Positions 23,191 to 34,000 of a DNA stretch of 64,000 bases are shown piece by piece. The stretch's first letter is position 1. Each line of letters starts with the position of its first letter. This DNA comes from Podospora pseudocomata (Eukaryota > Ascomycota > Sordariomycetes > Sordariales > Podosporaceae): the NCBI RefSeq assembly GCF_035222375.1, contig NW_026946365.1:1612001-1676000 (forward strand), read 5' to 3'. The notes beneath the pieces were generated by a model. The model did not search any database, was not told where the DNA came from, and saw nothing but the letters and a program-made list of their open reading frames with translations. The translations under genes and the position numbers were made by a program.

Positions 23191-23560
23191 ATTCTGTTCA
23201 AGGTGCCATTAAGCGACTCGATAACCCAGTTCTTACCAATAAAAACGCATCTACGGCAAGAAATATTTCCGGATGTATGATAAGAATAGGAGATCAATAA
23301 AGGAAGAGATTTCAATGTTCAAGACCTCATCAAGCTTCTCTACAACCCAACTCTTGACAACAGAACACACCTCCAGGGCAAGAACATCTACATAGCGAGC
23401 ATTGGAGGTCAAGATTTCTGAGGAAGAGGTTCTCAACTGTACAGCTTAGAGCACTATCAAGCACCTCAATATCCCAGCACTTACATATACACGGCAGGGC
23501 ATAATCTCCAATGTATGCCGCATTGGATGTTCAATGAGGAATATTTATATCTCAAGGGTT
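23191..23560. repeat. Three diverged ~120-bp repeats, AT-rich
   Basis: Three successive segments, starting near 23200, 23325 and 23455, line up by eye. Each has a CATCAAG-like start, an AACCCA-type block followed by CTTAC or CTTGAC, a GGCAAGAA or GGCAGGGCA block and an ATTGGA/ATGTA-type block. On the minus strand the first two read related peptides: ISCRRCVFIGKNWVIESLN and VDVLALEVCSVVKSWVVEKL. The third has lost its frame. They look like remains of a repeat-encoding gene or of a tandem non-coding repeat. By eye identity is moderate at best and no percentage is claimed. Confidence 0.5.
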
Positions 23561-23672
23561 TATCCATCTTACGCTCCCAACTATCGAAAAAGAGGGGGTG
23601 GATGCTTTCGCTGAGCAAACCCCACATATACCTAACTTCCAACCCCTGTTTACAACAGTCATCCAGTGAAGA

Positions 23673-23744
23673 AGCTGCGTGGCGCAGCGGAAGCGCGCCG
23701 GGCTCATAACCCGGAGGTCACTCGATCGAAACGAGTCGCAGCTA
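23673..23744 (+). tRNA. Initiator tRNA-Met (CAT)
   Basis: A 72-nt cloverleaf without intron. The acceptor stem AGCTGCG pairs with CGCAGCT and the discriminator is A. The D arm follows as GCGCAGCGGAAGCGC. The anticodon stem-loop CCGGG-CTCATAA-CCCGG carries CAT at 23705-23707. The T arm is ACTCG-ATCGAAA-CGAGT. The A1:U72 pair, three consecutive G:C pairs next to the anticodon loop and the ATCGAAA T loop (A54 and A60 in place of TTC) mark a eukaryotic initiator, not an elongator. A TTTT stretch at 23749-23752 fits a Pol III terminator. All stems pair, so it is probably functional although it borders a decayed region. Confidence 0.97.
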
Positions 23745-24474
23745 AATCTTTTGGTAATATTTTTTTCCATCCCTTATTTTTTTCACCCTGATCTCCTACA
23801 TACAATCCGTCTCTCTCATTTGTGCTCATTTTTTTAGCATCACGAAATTGCAAAGGAACTCATGTTTTGTCCAGAGTTTATTTCTTTATATTATTAATAA
23901 TTAGAGATCCTCAGGCATCCGCCCCTTTCCGCTGTCAATGTCTACGCTATATCAACCATGCTAGTCGTCATTCCGTGAAAGGGCAGAACAACAAAACATG
24001 ATCAGCAACATGATAGCAGGGCAAGATGGCCTCTCTCCACACCCAAGCTAACTACAACATTAATCAATACAGCTCATCGACCACACGCTATAATAGTGAT
24101 CGCTGTACCCCACCCTTCCCAAGTCCACCACCCAATCCCTCAAGAGTATACGCCCGGTACTTTTCTTCCCTTTTGCTCCCCGCTGAAAAAACCAAGCAGA
24201 GAAGCCAAATCAAAACAAAAAATCCAACAAGACGCCATTCCAATGCAGATCCTGAACACCGCAAAACCAAAAAGGCCGTGTACAGAAATGTTCCCTTATG
24301 GTTCCCTCCCAAAAGGAAATACAAGATTAATAGCCAGAGACCACACATACACACACAGAGAGAGAGAGAGAGATTAAAACCCTTCCCAAAACGATAAACA
24401 GAGTCCAAAAAAAAAAAAGCCAAAACAACAGATGCTATGCAGTTGGGTATCAGGATCCAAAACCAAAAATGCCG
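23745..24474. other. Low-GC spacer and likely far 3' end of the Zn2Cys6 gene
   Basis: No gene seen. A run of short CA/GA repeats (24348-24373) and an A-run (24407-24418) are present. A 269-codon minus-strand frame (24088-24897) crosses it but reads as hydrophobic T-rich 3' UTR sequence. Confidence 0.5.
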
Positions 24475-24790
24475 AAAAAGGAGTGTGTGCCTATGCCGAT
24501 TATATGCAGGGTTCGTAAAAGGAGTGTCTAAAAGTTGGGTATCAAATCCGTTCGATCCGGTAAAAGTAAAGGAATGTCTATAGTTCGTTGTTGCTGGACC
24601 AGCCGGGACAAAGGAGCGTCGGTAGATATGTGTATCGTAAGGAGCGTCGTGCATGAAAAATGCAAGTATTAGGTAAGTGTCGTTGCAGTCGTAAAGGAGC
24701 GTCGTGTGCATTGAGAAAAATGCCGTGGGATAAGCTGCGTTGTGAAGATCAAGGTTGTGATCGCCAAAGGAGTGTCGTGTACATTTGCGT
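24475..24790 (-). repeat. Seven-copy CTCCTTT motif array in the probable 3' UTR of the Zn2Cys6 gene
   Basis: On the minus strand, the sense of the transcription factor gene, the core AC[GA]CTCCTTT recurs near 24475, 24517, 24568, 24609, 24638, 24692 and 24765. Five copies keep CTCCTTT and two carry one change (ATTCCTTT, CTCCTTA). Several copies share a longer upstream part, ATGCACACGACGCTCCTTT or ATGTACACGACACTCCTTT. Spacing varies from about 30 to 70 bp. Array and spacing fit repeated RNA-protein binding sites or a worn tandem repeat. Confidence 0.7.
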
Positions 24791-24897
24791 CTGTGTTGAA
24801 GCGTGGAAAAACAAGCGAGAGTGCGCTCCGGAAAAAAGAAAACGAGAAACGGAAAAGCGAAAGTGGGGATAAGGATGGGAGGTTGGGGGCAGATCAT

Positions 24898-25218
24898 GGG
24901 CTACATCATCTTTCCCTTTCCCTTGATGTCATCCTGAGGAGCCGTGAGGGCGGGAATCACGGTGTTGTCGAGACTTGGAAACCTAGAATGTGCTGACATC
25001 ACTGGCGTGGCAAGCAGCGGCGTGAGGGGTGATTCTGGAAGCGGAGGGTATTGAGCGGGTCCGGGACTCAGATAGGGCGAGTGAGCAAAAGACGAAGACG
25101 GAGCTGACATCCATGGCTGCTGGTCCTCCTGTGGCGTGTGGTCTAATGTTGTGCTCGAGTAGGAAGGCCTGGTCGTCATCTTGTCAATCACCTTTGACTT
25201 GTGGATTTCCAGAGGCTC
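24898..25218 (-). other. Open frame continuing past the TAG of the Zn2Cys6 gene, 105 codons
   Basis: Directly after the TAG at 25219-25221 the same frame stays open to a stop at 24901-24903. It reads EPLEIHKSKVIDKMTTRPSY and later SPYLSPGPAQYPPLPESPL. The Ser/Pro/Tyr make-up matches the C-terminal part of the factor before the TAG. It may be a lost or conditional C-terminal extension, a part joined by an intron I cannot define, or 3' UTR that is open by chance. Confidence 0.45.
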
Positions 25219-27186
25219 CTAGGCCCACGTGGACTGGATTGGAGAAGAAACGAACCCGACACTGTAGCGGTGGCTGGCAGGACCCATGACGGGAGAGGCG
25301 GCTGAGTAGGGGACCGTCCAGTTTCCAGAATCTTCGAAGTCGCTGTGGCCGGCGTCGCCAAAGTCGCCATAGACGCTCGAGACGGGACTGTAGGCGCCGT
25401 AGGGGCTAGGGATGTTAAGATACTGCTGGTTGCCAGAGTGAGGGAACGGGGATGACAGCTGCAGAGGGCTGACGGCGCTGTTGGGAACAGACAGGTCCTC
25501 GGTGCTGTAGCTGAATGACACGCTGTCTCCATAGAAGTACTCTGGAGAAGCAGCGGGAACCATGGCCGGTGAACCGTCGTTCATGTAGAAGGGCGGCGCC
25601 GTGTACTGATGGAATGCGGGCGTGTCGACAGGATGGGCCCAACCCATGCGGGAGCGGAACTCGTAGACTGTGCCGAGGGGGTGATCCATGAAACTGAGAG
25701 AGGTCTGGCCCCTCTCCGAGCTGCTGAGACGTTGATGGATTTCCTCGATAGGCTTGACGGTAAGGCTTCCAAAATAGGCAGCACCAATGTCGGGGAAAAG
25801 ACGCTCCATCAGCAAAGCGGCCGTGTAGTAGTGAGCAATCACGACCAACGAGTTGGGGGAGCAACTGCTCTGCTGCAGCATATCGACAGGAAGCCAGAAC
25901 AGCCAGGTGCGCAACGCCCTAAGGCGCTCAAACTGCTGGTGCAAAGGCTGGGTCAAGACGATCTTGCGAGAGCCCTTCATGAAGGCAATGAGCTGCGTGA
26001 TGGGCTTGGGGCTCTCATGGCTCTGCTTCAGATGGTGTTCGAGCTTCTGCAGCTGCTTCAGAGTCCGCTGGTAACTGTCCATGTCGGCAGCGCATGGCTG
26101 GCTGGGCTGGTGGTCCGGGGTGGGCGACGGAGGGCCGGTAGGGAACGTGCTGCTCTCGGCGATGAAGTCGCCAAACAGGGACTCGTGTTTCCAGGATTCC
26201 ATGGCATCGATAATCTATTTCGTCCGAATTAGTCGGGCGGTCGCGGGGGCTTGGCACAACCTTTTTACTCACCGTCGAGGTTCCTTGCATGAGTTCGGTC
26301 CAGCTCTTCCTGTATCGATGTCAGCCCTGGTCGGTGTAGCCCGGATAGCTGCAGCATATTGCTTACCAATCCGTGGCTTGCCACGACAGCACGAGCGAAG
26401 CCGCCAGGATGGCGTCGGAGTTCTCCCTCGAGAAGCAGCCGATGGCTTCCTGAAGGCGGTTCAGCGCAATGCCCCGGTGCTCGTAGGCCATGTTGCCCAC
26501 CAATGGGCAGTCGGTCAGGTGCGCAAGGTGCGTGGCGGAAAACGCCAGCAGCGCATGCAAGACATAGTCGTAGGTAGCACCGATCTGGATGATTCTAGAA
26601 AAAAAAGAGAAAAGGGGCACTTGGTCAGCAAGGACGACATGGGATGGCATGTGTCAGGGGTCCAGCCTTACGTGGGAATCCGCCGCGTCCAAAGCGTGAA
26701 GCCATTGGCATTGAGGCTCTCCATCTGCTCGCTGATGGACGCAACATGGTGGATCAGCCTGAGCTGGTCCAGAGTCAAGTCACAGGGTGTCGGTGCAGGA
26801 TAGATGTGCGGGAATGGGAACACCCCGGTAATCTTCCACTGGTTGATCTCCTCCTCAATCTGAGGGGTCCACATGAGGTCGGGCTTGTCAGGCGAGCAAG
26901 ACCTCTCATCAGGCTGAGTGATGTCGTTGTACGGGCAGCGGACCTTGTGCTTGGTGCAGTTGCGGCTGAAGCTAGAGTTAGTCATTTGTCTCTGAATTTT
27001 GAGGGATAAGCTAAGCGTACCATTGAGGGAAGCTTTCATCACATCTGATGTGGCGGCGCTTGCTGTGAAGGTTGTTAGTGAAAACATGCCTGACTGCCAG
27101 GCTCTCGACTCAGCTTACCAAGATTCACATCCCTTCCGGGACTTGGTGTGGCTCCGACGAGGAGGACCACCACCGGGACCGGCCAT
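25219..27186 (-). CDS. Zn(II)2Cys6 transcription factor, 554 aa to the first stop, six exons
   Basis: A fungal DNA-binding regulator; target genes are unknown. Exons as read on the minus strand: 27119-27186, 27021-27062, 26672-26965, 26367-26594, 26273-26309, 25219-26214. All joins are GT-AG and in frame. The binuclear cluster is complete: Cys20, Cys23, Cys30, Cys37, Cys40 and Cys47 in the spacing C-x2-C-x6-C-x6-C-x2-C-x6-C. The codons for Cys23 and Cys37 are each split by an intron. A basic KSRKGC stretch precedes the cluster. The middle (HALLAFSATHLAHL and later DWKSWTELMQGTST) has the helical pattern of the fungal regulatory domain in Upc2/Ecm22-like factors. The tail is Ser/Tyr/Pro-rich. 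The gene has a CT-rich leader and a very long gene-free upstream region. It stops at a TAG after SPIQSTWA, although the frame stays open for another 105 codons. Confidence 0.88.
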
Positions 27187-28080
27187 TATGCGAGATACTT
27201 TGGAAGATTATGAAAATGAAAGAACTGAACTGGCTGTTAGCCTCCAAGCCAAGATGGAAAAACGAGAGACACCTGAAGCCAGGTGGAGGAGGTCAAGAAA
27301 TGGGTTGGGGGTTACTGACATAAATCAGAACACACAGTCAGTGCAGTGCGTCCTGGATGGGATAGCGAACGTCGTGAGATGCGGTTGGGGAGAGGCGCAC
27401 AAAGTAGTGTAAGGCTGACACTATATTGATGTTGAAGGACAGCACAAGGCTATGTCCCCGCTTGGCGCAGACCTGGAGGCGGAGCTTGGAGATGGGTAGC
27501 CGAATGAGTCAAAATGCCGTGCGAGAGAGAGAGAGCCTGGTTCCTGAGTGGAGATGCGTCGAGGAGGCAAAGGCTACTGCTGCTGCTGCTACTTGCTGCT
27601 ACGTGTGATGATGGTACGGTAACTACTGGTGGCGGTGATAGAGTTTGGTTTGGTTTGGTTTTCGAATCTTGTGGAGATTCTCTTCCTTTCCGGGCCGTTT
27701 TCCTTCTTCCTCTTCTCTTGGTGTCCTTTTCTTCCTTCCTTTTCCTCAACAGCAGTCAGTAGCGATCGTGTGGTTGGCTGGTTGGTTGGTTGTATGCTTT
27801 CTAGAGTGTGTTTTTGAGAGAGATATGCTGGCTGGATGATGATGTTTCGGGATATTGCCTCAATCCTCCTCTTCTCTTCAACACAACAAAATAAAAACAA
27901 AAAAAGAAACAAGCGAATGACAGGAGTCGACGAGGACTTCCTTGGGGTGAGTGCAAAAAGCGAATGTGAGTGGTGGAGATGGGCAGCGACGAGGGCTGAT
28001 TCAGCGATGGTGATTGTATCTGGAAGATCAAAGAGAGGCGGAGGATGGGGCCGTCGGGGGGACTGCAAAGTTAAATAGCA
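27187..28080 (-). promoter_or_regulatory. CT-rich leader/promoter of the Zn2Cys6 gene
   Basis: The minus strand is rich in CT tracts, with CAG/CTG, AACC and CAACC repeats near 27578 and 27770. This is typical of a long fungal 5' UTR. A 209-codon frame here (27589-28218, minus) has low-complexity content and no motif, so I treat it as leader, not a gene. Confidence 0.45.
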
Positions 28081-31000
28081 CCCCAATGCACGTCCTGGCT
28101 GGGGACAGGACAGGCCGCCCTGTCTGCGGGCTGCGGGCCAGCACCTGCCCACCTCCTCACCCAAGAACACCCACAGCAAAGCGCACGCATTGCCCCATCG
28201 GGAAAGGAAGCCTGCCAAGCCAAGACATCAGGGCTACACCATGTGCTGGCACCCCACCATCTAGCTTCCCTTTCCAGCTAGACCGTCCATCCATTTAATC
28301 GCTTTATTCGTTAATGTCCCCCCCTCCGTCCCATCTCCATCACTGCTCTACCTTAGCTCCCCCAGAGCCCTCTCCCGAACGGCGTCCTTGTTGAAACCGA
28401 CGACAGCACGCCCCGTTACCCGTCAACTGGACCTCCGACGGGAGCCAAGCCCCGTTGCTATCAACCACACCTCACCCACTGGACTAGACGCCGAGGCAGC
28501 GGACACTTGTGGCGGTTGTCTTTTGTTGAGCACCTTAATTCGTGCCAGCCAAAAGTAACTTTACTCTGTAAATCCTAACCATTTGCCATGCCTCGGATGG
28601 TGCTTAGAATTTTAGAATGGTGCTGAGAAACCCATTCGACCTGGGCCCGTGCAGCATCTCCTTGTGCCATCGAAGCGCTGTGGAAGCTGCCAGCGTCCAG
28701 CAGCAATGCCGGGCCCATGCGAGCGCCGTTAACCGGGTATGCTCTTGTGTATTGTTTCTCTCCCCTCTGTGCTATAAAATCCCCAAGAGGCAAAAGTGTG
28801 TGCAGTAGGTAGGGGCCATGCTCATGCCATGGCTCCCCCCGCCCAATCCATGCTACGTTAACTCAGAGGTCCAGTTGTGCGGGAGGATGGCCCAGCATGA
28901 CGACAGGCCAGACGGCAGCCGGCCCCAATGTCAGAGCAGTGAGTGACAATGAGGGGAGCATTTTTTGTGGGATTATATTAGCGGCGGGCACTAAACAGAC
29001 AGCTTACAAGACGGTTCCGCCGGGACAGGCCGGAGAGTCTGTTTGAAAGGAGGCGATGAGATGATGGAGAGATTGAGTTTGGTCACCTGCCAGGGCAAAG
29101 CTGCTGTGACAGATGGGATGCTCCTTTTGGGTCGAACTCCGCTTGGTGCTTGTTCACAAAACCACAAAATCGTCCCAGCACAAGTCCCAGTGAAGGAGAT
29201 GGCGAGCCTGCGAATGGGAGATAGGCCGGGGAAATGGCCGTGCTGACTGCTGCTGTCGTCGGTTGACACTCCAAAGAGCGCTCTGACTAGCCGCCATGGG
29301 GTTAGCGCCCCTTTGCAACAGAACACGAATTGAGGCGGAGCAGCGGCAGGTCGGCTTGCCCTTCAATATTACTTTTGTACCCTTTCTTTCCACCATTGGT
29401 GATGCTCCTTTTTCAGGCCACTCCTATGTTCTCTTGACTGCTTGTTTGGGTGTGGTCTGCGCAGCAAATGGTGAAGCTTTTCGTCAGGTGTGGCCCACGT
29501 GGATGTCTGTGAATGTCCCTGGCCGACGCCTAGCTTAGGTATAGCCGCGGTATTCGCTCCAAAGAGCAACTTTGACGCCTCCTCCTCCAGCCAGTCGACC
29601 TGCAGCATTACGTACTTTTCACACCCCATCTCCGATATTTTGATCAGAGACAGCAGCGGCATCTTACCGTTCTCGTGGCCTCAGTCCTGTGGCGGGGTTT
29701 GATTGCTCTAAACACAATCAATCTTTTCCTTGCTTCTGTTTTCTATGAGATTATCAGATTGCAAGGAGGGGGCGGGAAGGGCGTTGTTGCAGCAGCCATC
29801 GTTAGCCATCACCATGGATGACCGACTGTCTTCCTCTGTCCTCGTCCGCGCTCCCCCCCCCGCACCCACTTACTCGATTTTGGTCTGTGGGATTCCTCCT
29901 GCATAGTTCCTAGCAGCAAGAGGTTGGGACTTGCAGTTACAGCCAGTCTCGTGCAGCGCGCATATTATGTAGCGCAGGGCCCTTTTTGCTTTCATCAGAA
30001 GAGAAGTCGTCTGGTGTGGTGGCATGCGTACTGCAGGACGTCGGCTTTTTCAATATTTCACCCGTTCTTTCAGTAGGAAAGAAGCATGTAGAGTCTTTGG
30101 GGAATAGGGAAAACACCACCATGACCACAATACCCGTACGAGGACTTTTGTAGACGAGCACCTGTCCACCACCCAACGTTCAACCCAACCTATCCTGGCG
30201 CCCAGCATCCGGCGAGGATCATATCATAGGCTAAGAGGCTCTTCCTTTTGGCATGCCCACCAGGGCAGCAACCATTCCCCATTTGACGCTGGACCGGATC
30301 GCGGTTGACATTGGTTCTGGCGGGGGCACTTGGGGAGGCTTGGGGTGCACGCCGTCACTGTCACTAGCATTCCTCGGCGCACTCCTCGCTCTGTCTGATG
30401 ATACCTGATACAGTAGCATGCTGTTCCGATGTTGGGTGACCCCCATTGCCAATTGAGTTTCAGGTGCTTCGTAACTGGGCCTTTGGGACTCGTGCCCAGC
30501 CCATACTGGCTGCAACGTCAACTATCGGTTGATGCGCTGATCTGATTTTTGTGATGGAGAAAGAAGAAGGTGAGGAGAACACAGATGACGGCGGAGAGAA
30601 CTGCCGGTTTCCCCTGAATCCCACGAAAGGCCGTGTTGCCGGACGACGACGGTGGGCGGACGACTGGGATGTGAAGAGGCAGGTGTGCTTCCGAACCCCC
30701 GTTTCCGTGCCTCGCCTCGGCGGTGTTCCCCTCATGAGCCATCAGTTTGCATTATGTCATTGCCCGATGCTGTGGAAAGCAAAACTCTCTCGCTAGTAAC
30801 GGTGTCGAGCTTTCGAGCTTCCATGAACCTGGGAACAGCAAGAAGCCAAAGGAACTTTGATAGCTCCAGTTTCCACTTCGGTTTTCCCGGAGCGTCCGCC
30901 AGTCGGTGGAACTCCGGTTCAAAGGCACGTCTTGCGTCGGGTTAGCCAAAGAAGGAAGAAAAAATAAAAGGCAAACGCCTCGCTCCGAAAGCTTGCAGCC

Positions 31001-34000
31001 ATCATGAGCAGATCAGAAGCCAGCGTTAGCAGCGATACCGCAGTAATACTAACGTCGATGACCCTCGTCTAAACACGTGGACCCAAGAACCTAGACGTTA
31101 CCCAGGATGACGCAGCACATCGCTTGGAAAGGTGAGCGCAACGACGGTGAGGGTGGAGATGGGCACTCGGTGTCGTGCAGGACCCTGGTTCGATCGGGGG
31201 TTATCTTGTTGAATTGCTGCCCTCTGGTTGGATGAAACAACCGTTTTCTCGTGTCCATTTTTGGCTGCCCGTTCCTGCCGCTTCTTTTGGTCCCTGTCCA
31301 TTTGAATGTTTTCCCCTCATCACACACCCCTTCCCTTCCTCTTGCTGATGACCCTTTCTCCATTCTCCAACTTTCTCAATCGTCAAAGTGGCTGTACACC
31401 TCGACGCTTACCGGTCACTTTCTTTGTTGTTCATGCTACTGCACTGCACTACTAAATGATCTAAGCAGCAATTGTCCCGGACATTGGCTCGGTAATGAAT
31501 GGGGGGGCTAGGCAGCAAAGACTCCATTCTCTGGTTCTCTGGATGAACAGGCCAGGATCCGAACTTTGGGCTGCCTTTAGGTTGTTCCCCGCGCCAAGAA
31601 AACAAGGGACTTTTCTCGCCGGGTGCACCCATTCACCGCCTCATTTTTGGTGGTAGCAAAACAGCAACAATCACCAAAGTCATTCATTCATAAAACGCCT
31701 CGGTTTTCCCTTTTGCGCTTTCTCTCGGGCCCCTTGTCCGCTTCCACCGCGCCGTATGGGTAACATCACAGAACTGCGACCGCGTGGCCCCATGGGTTCT
31801 TGATTCGGTAGGTATCTGCTCTTTGCTTGCTTTGAAAGCTCATTTCATTGTCCGAGGGCAACAACAGCCTCGAAAACATGTTTGCTTCCTTCCCGATGCT
31901 CGAATCTCAATTCCCAACCTTTTTTGTGGTGGATGGCTTTTCTTGTTTGGGGATAGCGCTGTTTCTAAATAAAAAGTTAACCTTTTTTTCCTTCTTTCCC
32001 TCTTCCGGCAGACGTCTCCACACTGACGTTCTTTGCTTGCCACATTCGGCCGAGCTGTGGTCCGCTCGTCCAATGACATTGACGGCACGTAGATCCTCGC
32101 TACTAGCAGACGAAACGACACTGTAGAAGTAATAATTTTCTGGATAATACTTTATCAATCTGTACAACGTTCCATGCTTCTACAGTTATTCTTTTCTCTC
32201 TTGTTCTTTTATTTCCCAACGGAAAAGCCGAACATTTCGGTCTCCTTTTGCCTTGATGTAGCACACACGCACACCTAACTCAGCCAACAACTCACAACAG
32301 CTTCCACAATCGACGCCTTACCGCCGGCCTCCTCTAATTTTTTTCGGCTCCCGGCAGCACCGTGTGCCCAAACCCCCGGGGCACGCGTGGGGGGCTTGGC
32401 TAGGTACCTATTAGCTCACTCCGTCATCACGGGTAGTGTGTTGTCTTTTCTTATCAATCTATTTGTTTTTAGTTGACCAGATCAGAACCAAAACAAAATC
32501 AAGGAAAAGCTACTTCCCCAAACCCCCAACGGAGTGGGCGATTGGCATCGCGGAATTATGGCCGCCTCCTCCGATCCAGATTGCAACGGTTGGGGTGATC
32601 AGCCTGCATACATACTATAAGGACATTCCATGCGCGCTAATGACACTGGAGAGGTTGGAGAAAACCTCTGCTTTCACCAAGTGATGAGGAAGTACCTAGA
32701 TGACCCCGCGTTGATAGCCGATTGTCCTCAGGCGGGACCGGCAATAACGTTTACGCGATGATCACCTACCTACCCTACCCTACCATGATATGATCTGATA
32801 ATTTATGGAGACCCTTTTACCCTCAGCTGTATGTGATCGTATGGATCTAGATGCTGAGTGGCTGTCTTTTTGCTCTTAACGCATGGGCGGAGGAGGATGG
32901 ATCCAGCGGTGAGTCGGGTCATAACTTGCAAGGCTTTGGCAGAGTAGGTAGGTAATTAATTCCCTTTTGTGTACCTTTCCTAACACAACTTGCAGCACCA
33001 ATGAGAACAAGAGGCAGGATGTATGATCCCTGCTCCCTGTCGTCGGATCAAGGTTTCTGGTGAACGTTGAAGAAAAGGGTAGTAGAGGAGGGAGATAAGC
33101 GAGGATGGGGGTAGTTTACACTGGGTAAGTACCTAACCCACTACTCGATCCTCGGTTTCTTTTTTGCTGTTGGTTTTTTTCCCGCGGGTTGTTTAGCATT
33201 TTTTTCTTCCTTTTTTTCTTTTTACTTCCGTGGATTGTGATTTGACGGGTTTGTGGTTGGGGTGGTGGTGGGTTTGGTTCGCTGACTGGCTGGCTGCATG
33301 CTGTCACAGCCCATTTTTCCACACTCAGCTCCAGAAAAGCAGCAGATATGGTTTGCCCCGCGGAAAGGTCAGGTAGGTAGGCTGTCCACATTGCAGTGAG
33401 CGTGACTTCTGCAGAAGGGTCTGCTGCTTTTTCTTTTGCTAATTATAGCTCGGTGTGCGTGCCCGATCTTTGTGGGGGTGGTGGTGTACGGACCTTGAAG
33501 CAGCCACAGTGGATGGGGAGAGTGCCATGTGATGATTTATGGTTCTGGTTATGACCGGGTGGGTGGGTTTTGGTTCTCAACAAGTACACCACCCGGAGTC
33601 GTTTCCGAAACCAGTAACGGGCGGTACCAATGTTGAGGGAGAAGAGGGTGGGTGGGTGAGAAGCCTAACGACAACATGATGGAAGTGTGACTGGAGGGTA
33701 TTGTCATTTCTCCGTGGTGGCCAACGGGTTTGTGTCACGTTGGGAGCCTAAGCTGTTGAGGGCATCACGTTATCTGCTGTCTGGCACTTTTGCTTTCAAC
33801 GGTCGGGACATTTGCTTGATGTTGGGTTCTCCACAACCATACACTCAAAACACACGATCGATGACCAGTCCAAACTTGGTCAAAGGTTGGTAAAGGGTAT
33901 CACCAGGCTGGATTTGCAAAGCATGGCATTGCGTAAGGTACCCTTCCGACATGCCCCAGAGTCCTCGGCACGGCCTTCATTCGCTCTCTCTCTGCCTTTG

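Noticed and set aside
24088-24897. 269-codon open frame on the minus strand
   Set aside because: It reads as hydrophobic, Phe/Leu/Tyr-rich sequence from T-rich DNA, overlaps the CTCCTTT array and lies just after the Zn2Cys6 gene. It is better explained as 3' UTR.
27589-28218. 209-codon minus-strand frame upstream of the Zn2Cys6 gene
   Set aside because: CT-rich leader sequence with no motif. The ATG at 27186 with the complete zinc cluster is the clear start of the gene.
31165-31205. T-arm-like sequence CCCTGGTTCGATCGGGG
   Set aside because: The stem and loop do not fit a 5-bp stem with a 7-nt loop, and no other tRNA arm is found upstream.
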